A stretch of DNA of 64,000 nucleotides. Origin: Nematostella vectensis (lineage: Eukaryota; Cnidaria; Anthozoa; Actiniaria; Edwardsiidae). The notes below the pieces were generated by a model, which saw only the letters and a program-made list of their open reading frames with translations, was not told where the DNA came from and made no database searches. Location of the stretch: contig NC_064043.1 in the NCBI RefSeq assembly GCF_932526225.1, forward strand, positions 2,811,501 through 2,875,500, read 5' to 3'. The translations under genes and the position numbers were made by a program. Positions 47,401 through 58,600 of this stretch are shown one piece after another (positions within the stretch are counted from its first letter, which is position 1; each line of letters starts with the position of its first letter).

Positions 47401-49983
47401 TTGGTGGACCAGGTCGGAAACTTGGTGAACACAAAGGAGGAAGATCAACATTTGGAACTGAAAAAAGAAAATTAAAATAATAAAATTGTCCATGAAGAAA
47501 GAAAATTAAAAATTAAGAGTTTTAATTTAATCTAATTTCTTCGTGCAGAAACAGACAATGTTACCATCATATTTTGTTTGTGAAACAAAACCAATAGGTT
47601 GGAGATAGATTTAGTTAACAACAGTGACCATTAAATGTTCATGAAAAAAAACAAAAATAGAAGCCTATTTAGTAAGAGCTGTACACCACAGTGAAAGGAA
47701 CAGCTAACCTGAAACAAGCATTATGAATGATCTCCAGAGATAACAAGGTCTTTGTTATGGACGTTGCATCAAAGTAAATTGCATTTCATGTTATTCCCAC
47801 CATTTTGAAGACCTTGATTCCATTGTGAAATTTGTGACAGCTCATGCAAAAACATACCTTTTTAGAGCCTTTCCATTCCATGAGTTAACCGGCATTACAG
47901 GTGCATATCAGCCAAATAATGAAAAGCTCTAAGGTGTGTTGTCATGTTTATTCTATAATACATTTCTTAATTAGCAATTACCTATGAAACCTTTGTTTGG
48001 CACATCTGCAGCTGGCTCAGCAAACTCCTTTTTAAAAAAGCACAAATTAAATAAACATATACTCATGGATCTATGCATAAGTGTAAAAAAAAACAGGCCT
48101 TTCTCTTATGTTGTTATGACCATGTTTTTATGTCAGGCTAATGTCCTTATGTTGAACCATCACACTTTAACATATGAACATAAGCAGGCCCATTCTCAGG
48201 ATTTTTCTTGGGGGGGGGGGGGGGGTTTGCGAAACCCGAAAAAGTGGACCTAATTTTTTCGGTACCCCTTTATGGGTACAGGCCTGATACGAGTGTGCAC
48301 GCCTATGTCGTCATGTCACTAGTGTGCACCAGGCTTAGAGAATCTCAAAACTAACAGGATAGACATGACGGTAACAACATAGAGTGGAACACAGGTGGAA
48401 CTGAATAATCAATCACTTAGGGTGTTGGGACATTTCTCGTTACTTACTTAGAAGTACTTCATACTTTTAGGCGGGAAACGTGCACCACATTTAAGGCACC
48501 TAACTGGCAACTTGAAGTACTGATTGCAGCAAAAAAAGAGTTGTTACAATTTCACTGGTAAAAAGCAAGAGAAAAGTAGATATTTTTATTAAAAAAATCC
48601 CCAACATTTGCATCACAACATTTGCATTAGTAACCAGGCTTTATCACATTATTCAATTGAGCATGCATAAAAAGCAAGAGAAAAGTAGATATTTTTATTA
48701 AAAAAATCCACCACATTTGCATAACGACATTTGCATTAGCAACCAGGCTTTGTCACATTATTCAATTGCGCATGCGTAGATGATTCTACTTCCAGTTTGT
48801 GTTTCTAACTCTATTCTTTGTGAAGAATGGATGGTCTGCCAATTTTTTAGGCAGAGAATGTTCACCTAGTTGCCCTCTATATAACTATGTATCAATTTCC
48901 CGGTATTTTAACAATTAAAGAAATTATTCAAATAAGAGTGCAAAAATAAACATTAAAATTGTGCGAAAATTGTATTATTTGGAAGAATAAAAAATGGATA
49001 CATAACTTTGTAGGAACCCCCCGAATAATGTTATAAAGCTACATTTATCATTGCTGTTGTGACGTCATGTGATGACATCATCCCCTGATGACATCATCAA
49101 AATTGAGAGATTCATAAACAATGATGCCATGCCTTAATTCATTCCATTTCACCAATGTTTGGCGTATTTATAACGTCTTGAAGTTTTCATAGCAACAGCC
49201 CTCAGAGAAATGTCCCAACACCCTTAAGCCCTGTACAAACAACACCAGGATTACTGGCGAGATGTCCGCCAACAAAAGCTTGTTCTGTTTGTACACCATA
49301 TTGGGAGGTGCGGCAAAGTGGTTCGCCAGCATTTCCTTTGTCTTGTGGTCAGTCAAGTGAGAGTTTCAAGCAATACTCGATGATGTGGGTGATGTTTGCG
49401 TAGGGCTGAAATCACTTACTGCTGTTACTCCGCACACAACAGTTGTGTTCCCAAGTTTTACAAGTGCGGAACCGTTTGCTGTGGATATAGATCCTGAAAA
49501 GAAGTGATTTTTTTAAATTTTTAAATCATAATTTGGGAAATGTGTGGAGTTTCAGAAGGAGGTAAATCATTTTTAAGTATACGGGACAAAACCAACTTTA
49601 TGCAAGTGGTATTCCAGGATGAGATGTCAATCAAATAAGGTGCAAGGGAGGAGGCTTGGTGAAGTGTTCACAAATGAGTAATTTCTCGATGATACAGTGT
49701 TTTACTTACCAACATTCAAAATAGTCTCACGGAAATCAAATAAACCACGTCCATCAGGTCGGATATTTTCTTTCTATGAAAAATGAGCAAAACATGGATA
49801 AAGATGACCGAGATTTCGAGGTTAGCGAATACATATATCTTTTTAAAAACCCTCACCAGAAACTGCTTGTAATACTCCACCGGCTCAGCAGTCCTGCAAG
49901 TAAAGCAGAAACAGTTGATTCAAAGAAACAGTGTATTTTAGCAACTCGAAATAAGCTTTTACGAACTTGAAATCTGCCGCCAT
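44492..49983 (-). CDS. EXOSC8: Exosome complex component RRP43 (RNase PH-like ring subunit), 11 exons
   Basis: Exons (minus): 49983-49967, 49893-49857, 49773-49710, 49493-49420, 48027-47982, 47457-47352, 47043-46998, 46220-46124, 45596-45476, 45112-45006, 44607-44492; total 831 nt, 276 aa, the same length as I recall for human EXOSC8. Start [18 protein letters not shown], then [56 protein letters not shown] and [13 protein letters not shown] follow the family end to end. It is one of six RNase PH-like subunits forming the RNA-channel ring of the eukaryotic exosome (nuclear and cytoplasmic 3'-5' RNA processing and decay); it is known to be catalytically inert. Donor 1 (AA|GTTCGT) and the GTTGTT donor at 46998 are weak but restore the family alignment. 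AATAAA-type signals lie just past the stop at 44459-44489. It converges with SUPT20H, 510 bp apart. Intron 4 (48028-49419) carries a MITE and a direct repeat. Confidence 0.96.
46240..46960. repeat. G-rich/pyrimidine-strand minisatellite in EXOSC8 intron 7
   Basis: Units of about 50-58 bp built from GGAGTGGTGTATGTG, GAGGGAGAAAGGGGGTAGTG and TATGGTGGATGAGAG fill the intron between exons 47043-46998 and 46220-46124. The transcript strand is almost pure pyrimidine with A. I found no exon-derived segment in it, so it is a counterexample to the boundary pattern. Confidence 0.92.
48085..48336. mobile_element. MITE family A copy interrupted by a second element
   Basis: It matches 18212-18443 (TCTTATGT.GTTATG, AACATATGAACATAAG, GTGTGCAC.GCCTATGTCGTCATG, GTGTGCACCAGGC) but is split at about 48184-48288 by an insert with ends CAGGCCCATTCTCAGG / GGGTACAGGCCTG and a long G run. 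It lies in EXOSC8 intron 4. Confidence 0.78.
48549..48776. repeat. Direct repeat, 2 copies of about 115 bp
   Basis: AAAAAGCAAGAGAAAAGTAG through TTTGCATTAG and CACATTATTCAATTG occurs twice in tandem in EXOSC8 intron 4, with a few differences. Confidence 0.88.
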
Positions 49984-50096
49984 TGCTGATATTCTCGTCA
50001 AAGCACATGGCGCATGTCAAGAAAAAAAAGTATCTTGTAGTCACGTGGTACAGAGTCAGTATAATTAGTAGTTTAGTTTCAATCACAATCGTGACT
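49984..50096. promoter_or_regulatory. Divergent EXOSC8 / tRNA-Asp intergenic promoter with E-box
   Basis: Only 113 bp separate the EXOSC8 ATG (minus) from the tRNA 5' end (plus). The segment contains a CACGTG E-box at 50042-50047. The Pol II start of EXOSC8 must lie here or inside the tRNA gene region. The promoter role is inferred from position; the E-box is seen. Confidence 0.5.
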
Positions 50097-50168
50097 TCCT
50101 CGGTAGTATAGTGGTGAGTATCCCCGCCTGTCACGCGGGAGACCGGGGTTCGATTCCCCGCCGGGGAG
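50097..50168 (+). tRNA. tRNA-Asp-GTC: tRNA-Asp (GTC)
   Basis: A 72-nt gene with a full cloverleaf: acceptor TCCTCGG pairing with CCGGGGA, A box TAGTATAGTGGTGAGTA, anticodon loop CTGTCAC with GTC at 50130-50132, and T-arm CCGGGGTTCGATTCCCCG. It is nearly identical to animal tRNA-Asp. A run of T at about 50177-50185 gives the Pol III terminator. It lies 113 bp from the EXOSC8 start codon on the opposite strand. Confidence 0.97.
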
Positions 50169-50175
50169 AGGAAGA

Positions 50176-50186
50176 TCATTTTTTTT
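50176..50186 (+). terminator. Pol III T-run after tRNA-Asp
   Basis: A run of T residues starts 8-9 nt after the tRNA 3' end, the usual RNA polymerase III stop. Confidence 0.85.
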
Positions 50187-50369
50187 TCCCAATACATTTT
50201 ATGTTTTTGACCCCATACATCGTGAAACTCCAATTCCATGGTTAAGCCGAACTATTTTTTTTGCTTCTTTTTTACACGGACAGCGTTAAATGATTCTCTT
50301 TTCAGTTCACATATCGTAATTGCTCGATTAAGCCCAGGCAGCCCAGGCCAGGCTTATTGCTAGTGTAGG

Positions 50370-50575
50370 TTGCCTCATTATCACCAGTTTACTTCCGGCC
50401 GATAAAGTAACAATCTCCGATGATTTTTAACGAAAAAATATGTCAAAATTGTGAAAGCAGTGTGTCTATTCGAAGTTTCTTTCATAGCGCGGATTCTAAT
50501 AGATTATATTGTCTTTTAACGGTTGAGGTTTCCGTCGGACCTCCGGATGAAAGTAAACTGGTGGTAGAGGTAGAG
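50370..50575. mobile_element. Diverged MITE family B copy
   Basis: Shares ATCACCAGTTTACTTCCGG at the left and inverted GGAAAGTAAACTGGTGG-like sequence at the right, plus internal GTAACAATCTCCGATGATTT, with 20633-20887 (in inverted orientation internally). Confidence 0.75.
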
Positions 50576-50860
50576 TTTTATGAGCGAACAAATTTTGTTT
50601 ATATAAATATTCTGACTTCAAAATAAAACAGTGTTTTGACGGTGTACTATCTTACTAAACCTTCTTCTGCCCAAACCGCCATCCTAAGCTGTTTTTAAAC
50701 GCTGCAAATTCTTCCCGTCGACTCAAGTACAGAAGGTGGTTTAGGCGAGGCACTGGGGGAAGCGCACGAATCTGCAATTTACACGTTTTCACTTTTTGTG
50801 AAAGAGCTAGCCGTGAATTGCACCCGCGCCGTACAGGCCGCGATGCCTTGCAACGACCCA

Positions 50861-51008
50861 GCGGCGTAGCCAGGGTTTTTAACAGGAGGGGGGCACAAAG
50901 GGAATTTCAAGGCATTTTCTCCTGTATTTTAGATAATGTCTCATACATTTACTGTTGGGCTGCTAAAAGGGGTGGCCCTAGGCCACCCTCCTGGCCACGC
51001 CCCTGCAC
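50861..51008. mobile_element. Short inverted-repeat element (GGCGTAGCCAGGG / CCTGGCCACGCCCC)
   Basis: Imperfect TIRs bracket 120 bp of non-coding, G-rich-at-left DNA. Its layout is like the element at 9102 but with a different core. Confidence 0.55.
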
Positions 51009-51254
51009 CCCCAGAAGCGTAGATTTCTCTCTTTCTACTACCCTTGAGGGCGCAGGCGCCTGTTCTGCAAGGGAATGAGGACTACACAACTTTCTAAAAC
51101 ACTAAAAAATCGCTGTCGATAATTATGACTGAGTGCGCAACTAGTTCGAAAAAAAAGTCCAAGGAGGGTGTTTCCAAACCTGAAGTAGTAGGACAGAGTA
51201 CCAGTTGCGACCTAGCCTAGCACTCCCCTTTTTAGAGGCCACAGGAGCCCCGAA

Positions 51255-51480
51255 ATTCTACTGCATACCATCAGCAAAGCCAGTTAGTAAAAAGGCTAGG
51301 ATAGGCTAAGGAGATCGCCGTACATTTAGAACTACTGCATACCCTCAGCAAAGCCAGTTAGTAAGAAGGCTAGGATAGGCTGAGGAGATCGCCGTACATT
51401 TTGAACTACTGCATACCCTTAGCAAAGCCAATTAGTAAGAAGGCTAGCATAGGCTAAGGAGATCGCCGTACATTCAGGAC
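51255..51480. repeat. Three tandem copies of about 85 bp
   Basis: TACTGCATACC, CAGCAAAGCCAGTTAGTAA, GGCTAGGATAGGCTAAGGAG and ATCGCCGTACATT recur three times with few changes. Confidence 0.88.
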
Positions 51481-51559
51481 AATGAGAAATAGGGTTGCGA
51501 GTCCACCTTGGTTTTGAAGAGTGCTTCCTTATTTTCTCGAAGAGCACGTGCGATTTCTT

Positions 51560-51655
51560 TTAAGGGGTGGGGGGGGGGGGGGGCACTGTAAGGCAGGTGG
51601 TGAATGGTGTGTGTGTGTGTGTGTGTGGTGGGGGGGGGGGGGGGGGGGTTGACTG
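51560..51655. repeat. G runs and (GT)n tract
   Basis: Two G homopolymers of 10 or more flank a (GT)n run; simple sequence only. Confidence 0.95.
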
Positions 51656-52629
51656 AATCGGTGTTCAGGGCGATCCTTTGATAACAAATAAATACAAAGA
51701 TGCCACGATGCAAAATTTTAGTTTCTTTTAATTCAAAATTACATAGTTATCTGGCCTATTTAGCAAAAATACATTCTTTATCAACTCAAACACAAAAAAT
51801 ATATTACACCTAAGTTGTGATTAAGTATAGTTTAACCATATGTTTGAATTAGTGGAATATTACTAAAGCAAACACACACATTAATACGCGAACATAGAAA
51901 ATGGGGAGAAAAGAGCTAGGATGAAACGAGATGTTTAAAGATAAACGAACCATTCTCAAGATTGCCACGCGAAAATCAACTGATATTATTTTCATAAGCC
52001 TTAAATGCTAAAAAAAAGTTACAAGGATTATGGATTCAGTTCGTCTTCAGTTTTACTTTTTCCGCATTTATAATAATTTTTATAAATAATTGGAACGCTG
52101 CTAACTTGAGCTGTCAAGGGAGATGACAAGCCAGTTAGCGGGGAGTTCAAGTTATCCGAGTTCGAGTTATTAGGGAGTTCTAGTTATCTGAGTTCGAGTT
52201 AGCGGGGCACAGAATGGAAAATAAATATTCCACATCATTACAAGCAAAATAATAAATATATATTTTCGCGGTGATCTCCGTAAAACTCAGTACTATGTAA
52301 AGATCAAGTTCGAAAGCTGAAGGGAAATACATTCAAACAACTTGCGCAGTGAGAGCCTGTGCAACTGCGTAGCAACTTACACCAATTTAAAGAGTCTGTA
52401 CCTGACTTGTGTAAAATAGTAGTGCTCCAATAAAATAGGGGAATAAAGTAGGGGAATAAATCGGCTTGAATTGCTTTGAGATTCAATCCATCTTGAAATA
52501 AAAATCCATCCATCGTCACAAGAAACAATCCCCAGGCCTCAGGCTGCCTAAAAGTTCAGCATAGAAGACCCGATTAGAAGGCCTGGGATTGGCTTTTAAT
52601 ACCTATTTCTATCGCTATGGAGATGAGGA

Positions 52630-55600
52630 TCAGCAATAGGAAGTCTTGGATGCATTGATACTCGTGATTGACAGCACAGCTAGGATATACTGAAGGAGTG
52701 AGCGATCAAGCCAAGTCAGGTCTGAGATGCCTATTAACCCGCCCTCGTAGTAACCTAGGTGACCACCATGCTCTGTGACCACGAACATTGCATTGGGGTT
52801 CTCATCTAAAGAGGAGGCAACCAGGTCAGATAGAAACTCAACTTGATTCCTATTCTGAGGACAAGAGCGCCCTGCTCTCTCACAACATTTTTCATGAAAA
52901 AAAAAAACACACAAGAAAACAAACGTGGTATGATTATGTTCAAGGTCACACCCCTCCCCAAAACTCTGCCTCTGGGTGTACGGTATTCTTAGGAAAGAAA
53001 AACTAATAAAAACAAGGTATATCGTGGTAAGAGTTTGGTTACGCCCACCAGATACTTACGGACATGTTTCTTGGGGGAAACATATAACTGCTCTGGGACA
53101 ATAGGGTCATCCCTCGCATTTAGAAGAAGCAGTGGTAACTTGACCTGGAAGAGGAGGAAAAAGACAAAAAATTGGACATACTTCCACTTCCTGCACAAAG
53201 TTAGCCACTAATTCAGAGTTAGCCACTAATTCAAAGTTAGCCACTAATTCAAAGTTAGCCACTAATTCAGAGTTAGCCACTAATTCAGAGTTAGCCACTA
53301 ATTCAGAGTTAGCCACTAATTCAAAGTTAGCCACTAATTCAGAGTTAGCCACTAATTCAAAGTTAGCCACTAATTCAAAGTTAGCCACTAATTCAGAGTT
53401 AGCCACTAATTCAAAGTTAGCCACTAATTCAAAGTTAGCCACTAATTCAGAGTTAGCCACTAATTCAGAGTTAGCCACTAATTCAGAGTTAGCCACTAAT
53501 TCAAAGTTAGCCACTAATTCAAAGTTAGCCACTAATTCAAAGTTAGCCACTAATTCAGAGTTAGCCACTAATTCAGAGTTAGCCACTAATTCAGAGTTAG
53601 CCACTAATTCAGAGTTAGCCACTAATTCAGAGTTAGCCACTAATTCAAAGTTAGCCACTAATTCAAAGTTAGCCACTAATTCAGAGTTAGCCACTAATTC
53701 AGTTCCATTTGACTTTTATTCTTACATTGTGCAGGTAGTTACTGCTACTGTTGTGTTGATAGAATTCAATCAGATCATCAAAGCAGGCCATACGTCTGGA
53801 AAGGAATAAAATAATGTGGGGAAAAACATTAAAACCAACTCCAGAAATTTGCAGCAGCACTACCTTTCTAAAATGTTGTACTTACAGGCAGAATGCTTCA
53901 CCAATCTTGTACAATGTTGTACTTACCATCAGAATGCTTTGTCAATCTCCTGGAATGTTGTACTTACAGGCAGAATGCTTCACCAATCTTCTAGAATGTT
54001 GTACTTACCATCAGAATGCTTTGTCAATCTTCTAGAATGTTGTACTTACCATCAGAATGCTTCACCGATCTTCTAGAATGTTGTACTTACCATCAGAATG
54101 CTTTGTCAATCTTCTAGAATGTTGTACTTACCATCAGAATGCTTTGTCAATCTCCTGGAATGTTGTACTTACAGGCAGAATGCTTCACCAATCTTCTAGA
54201 ATGTTGTACTTACCATCAGAATGCTTTGTCAATCTTCTAGAATGTTGTACTTACCATCAGAATGCTTTGTCAATCTCCTGGAATGTTGTACTTACCGACA
54301 GAATGCTTCGTCAATCTCCTGGAATGTTGTACTTACCATCAGAATGCTTTGTCAATCTCCTGGAATGTTGTACTTACCGACAGAATGCTTCGTCAATCTC
54401 CTGTAGCGTTGTTGCTCCATACACCCCTGATTGCTGTGCACTAATGTCAGGGTCTCCAAATAGAATGTCCTTGTTACGCAGTATCAAATGCTTCATGTTT
54501 TGAGCCATGAGAAAATTATAGATGCGCCTACAACCATCCGAGAGCAAGGGATAAGCACTGAAAAGTCAACAAATTAGTAATATTAATAAATCAAAAATAA
54601 TATAAATATTATATATTAAGCCGCGTTTTATTAATACATAGCCATGGTTTGTAAATGTTTAATGCTGTTCCTTATTTTTGCATCTTCCATTTCTTTTTTT
54701 CAAATCAATGGGTCCTATTGATGGAGCACAAAACAGTCAAGAGTTTAAATGACCTTCCCCCATACCTTGCCGCCAATATTCATGAGGCTGCTTAAAGACG
54801 CTTTAATTTCCCATATACCTTTAAACCTTTTCCCTTTATTATATTATAGCCTTTGTTTTTCAACACATGGATAGAGCACAAGTGTGAAGTTTTTTTGAGA
54901 TACAGACAGAGCTCATGTGAAGTTTTTTGGCACACAGAAAAAATATGTGAAGTTTTTCTGTCTTTACCTGACTATATCATAGCCTTGACACACAGATAGA
55001 GCACATGTAAAGTTTTTCTGTCTTTCTGGTTCCTCGCCCAGGTATTTCAACAACACATTCGCTCCCATGGAAAACCCAACACCTATAAGGTTATGGCAGT
55101 TGTAGTTGGCCAACACTTGCCCAACCATCTCTGCAAGCTCTCCAGTACTACCTAAAATGAAAGGTATTTAGAATTTAAAGAAATTTTGTAGAGGAGTGTA
55201 TAGAATTCTGTTTGCATTAGAAATACAGAAAGGCAACAAGTGATATCATATATATTGGAGAATTTATATAAGTAAAAAATAGTTTAAATTTTTAAACCAT
55301 AGTAGATGGTAGATAAGGCAAAATTTAAAAAATATCCTTGACAAATATGGGTTTTTATGGATATTTTTGATACTGAAAATAATGTGTGATAATGTGCCAG
55401 ACCTGTAGCAAGGAGCCTCAGAAAAAAAAAACGTTTATTCACACAAAAGAAAGATAAGTACCACTGCAAGCTAGAGGTAGACATATCAGGGAAATTTTCT
55501 ACTAAATGGTTAAACTTCCCCTCCCCCTCAACTAGAAATATTGCAGCTAAAAACATTAATATTTCTCTTTTTTACAACTAAGGCAAGTTTTTTTTTGTTA

Positions 55601-58600
55601 AGAAAAGGTATCATACTGTTATACTAGGTCACAGCCTTTTTACTGTGTTTGGAGCAAAAGTATTGTACAAGTACTTTGTACTACGGCACAGCTTTCTTCC
55701 TGTTTGTACAGTAAATAGGTACAAATATAAATGTTGTATTGTGCATGCAGCTCACGCTACAATAACACCCATCAGAACTCTTAATCTTCACTTGTGGTAC
55801 TGTTCAGTCTATAGGAATATTAGCTCACATTTGTGATGGTTCTTCTTTCTAGGATTCAATAGAACATACTCAGGTTTAAACGCATGTCTATAGGTAGCAT
55901 TTCAAAAGAAAATAGATGATAGAACAAGACATGATAAAGGGCTGTTTATTCCATACATAATTTAAAAACTAATATTTAAAAAATGATAAATAAGACGAAA
56001 AACTGATATAAGTATGACAACTATTATATGCGATTTATTTATATATGGATACTGACCATATGTGAAGATTCTGGGAGAGGTTAACGCTATGTGTTCTCTT
56101 GCACCAAGGTGGTCAAGAACTGCCACACGGAAACCATGCTTCAAGGCGTAACCCGCAAATGTGCGCACATATTTGGTATCACTGCAGTTGGCAATCCCAG
56201 GAACTATGATAATGGTGTTAAGTAACTAGAGAAGAAACAATATAAATGATAATTATAAGAGGGCATTGGAGTGCACATAATTTTCAATTTCAAACATTGG
56301 TCCTTATATGTGTGTTTTAGCGGTATCCACCATTTTGTGATCACTGTTATCTTCCCATTATATATATCACTATATATCATCTTCTTCATCACAAATATTA
56401 TCAGAAATGTTATCACCATCATAATAATAATAATAATAATAATCATAATCATTATAACATCTTGATTATCATCATCACCATCACCCACCACGACCTAAAT
56501 AATGTTCACAATTATCATGTTGATAACAACTTTATTATTATCAACACCACCATGTTATACACCTACCTCTTCTCTGCTTGTCGACTGTGGGTGGTAAACA
56601 TCAAATGTCAAAGTAGCACCATCTGTCATCTTCACAATGTGATGCTTTCCCTCCAGCACGGGTGGGTTTAGCCGGCCAATTTTACCAGCAAACATTGTCT
56701 GCATATGGCCGCTCCTGCCCCAGATAGGGGGGATATACCTAAGGAAAAGACTTATGCTCAATGTCGCAAATAGGGGGGATATACCTAATGAAAAGACTAA
56801 GCCTCAATGCCCCAGATAGGGGGGATATACCTAAGGAAAAGACTTATGCTCAATGTCGCAAATAGGGGGGATATACCTAATGAAAAGATTAAGCCTCAAT
56901 GCCACTAGATAGAGGGATACAGCTAAAAATGAAAAGACTTTTGCTCAATGGCCCAGAAAGGGAAGATATACCTAATGAAAAGACTTTTGCTTAATGACTA
57001 AGACAGGGAAGATATACCTTATGAAAAGACTAAGCCTCAATGCCCTAGATAGGGGAGATATACCTAATGAAAAGATTAAGCCTCAATGCCCAAGATAGGG
57101 GAGATATACCTAATGAAAAGATTAAGCCTCAATGCCCTAGATAGGGGAGATATACCTAATGAAAAGATTAAGCTTCAATGCCCCAGATAGGGGAGATATA
57201 CCTAATGAAAAGACTAAGCCTCAATGCCCTAGATAGGGGAGATATACCTAATGAAAAGACTAAGCCTCAATGCCCTAGATAGGGGAGATATACCTATTGA
57301 AAAGACTAAGCCTCAATGCCCAAGATAGGGGAGATATACCTAATAAAAAGATTAAGCCTCAATGCCCCAGAAAGGGGAGATATACCTAATGAAAAGACTT
57401 TTGCTTAATGACTAAGATAGGGGAGATATACCTAATGAAAAGACTAAGCCTCAATGCCCTAGATAGGGGAGATATACCTAATGAAAAGACTAAGCCTCAA
57501 TGCCCAAGATAGGGGAGATATACCTAATGAAAAGACTAAGCCTCAATGCCCTAGATAGGGGAGATATACCTAATGAAAAGACTAAGCCTCAATGCCCAAG
57601 ATAGGGGAGATATACCTATTGAAAAGACTAAGCCTCAATGCCCAAGATAGGGGAGATATACCTAATAAAAAGATTAAGCCTCAATGCCCCAGAAAGGGGA
57701 GATATACCTAATGAAAAGACTTTTGCTCAATGGCCCAGAAAGGGGAGATATACCTAATGAAAAGACTAAGCCTCAATGCCCTAGATAGGGGAGATATACC
57801 TAATGAAAAGACTAAGCCTCAATGCCCAAGATAGGGGAGATATACCTAATGAAAAGACTAAGCCTCAATGCCCTAGATAGGGGAGATATACCTATTGAAA
57901 AGACTAAGCCTCAATGCCCCAGATAGGGGAGATATACCTAATGAAAAGACTAAGCCTCAATGTCCCAGATAGGGGAGATATACCTAATGAAAAGACTAAG
58001 CCTCAATGCCCTAGATAGGGGAGATATACCTAATGAAAAGATTAAGCCTCAATGCTCCAGATAGGGGAGATATACCTAATGAAAAGACTAAGCCTCAATG
58101 CCCCAGATAGGGGAGATATACCTAATGAAAAGACTAAGCCTCAATGCCCCAGATAGGGGAGATATACCTAATGAAAAGACTAAGCCTCAATGTCCCAGAT
58201 AGGGGAGATATACCTAATGAAAAGACTAAGCCTCAATGCCCTAGATAGGGGAGATATACCTAATGAAAAGATTAAGCCTCAATGCCCCAGATAGGGGAGA
58301 TATACCTAATGAAAAGGCTAAGCCTCAATGCCCCAGATAGGGGAGATATACCTAATGAAAAGACTAAGCCTCAATGCCCTAGATAGGGGAGATATACCTA
58401 ATGAAAAGACTAAGCCTCAATGCCCCAGATAGGGGAGATATACCTAATGAAAAGACTAAGCCTCAATGCCCCAGATAGGGGAGATATACCTAATGAAAAG
58501 ACTAAGCCTCAATGCCCCAGATAGGGGAGATATACCTAATGAAAAGACTAAGCCTCAATGCCACTAGATAGAGGGATACAGCTAAAAATGAAAAGACTTT

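Larger units (their letters stand above)
50187..52629. other. Intergenic region between tRNA-Asp and the ABHD2 3' end
   Basis: Holds a family B MITE relative, a GGCGTAGCCAGG-type element, a 3-copy repeat and G/GT tracts listed separately. No credible gene. Confidence 0.65.

Noticed and set aside
52630-52914. Longer version of ABHD2 exon 8 from the CTTGTCCTCAG acceptor near 52862
   Set aside because: That acceptor does not keep phase with exon 7; the TTTAG at 52806 does and restores the family spacing before HGGHLG.
53107-53694. 195-aa ORF of ANSELV/ANFELV repeats
   Set aside because: An 18-bp intronic minisatellite; it reads through the real exon in the wrong frame.
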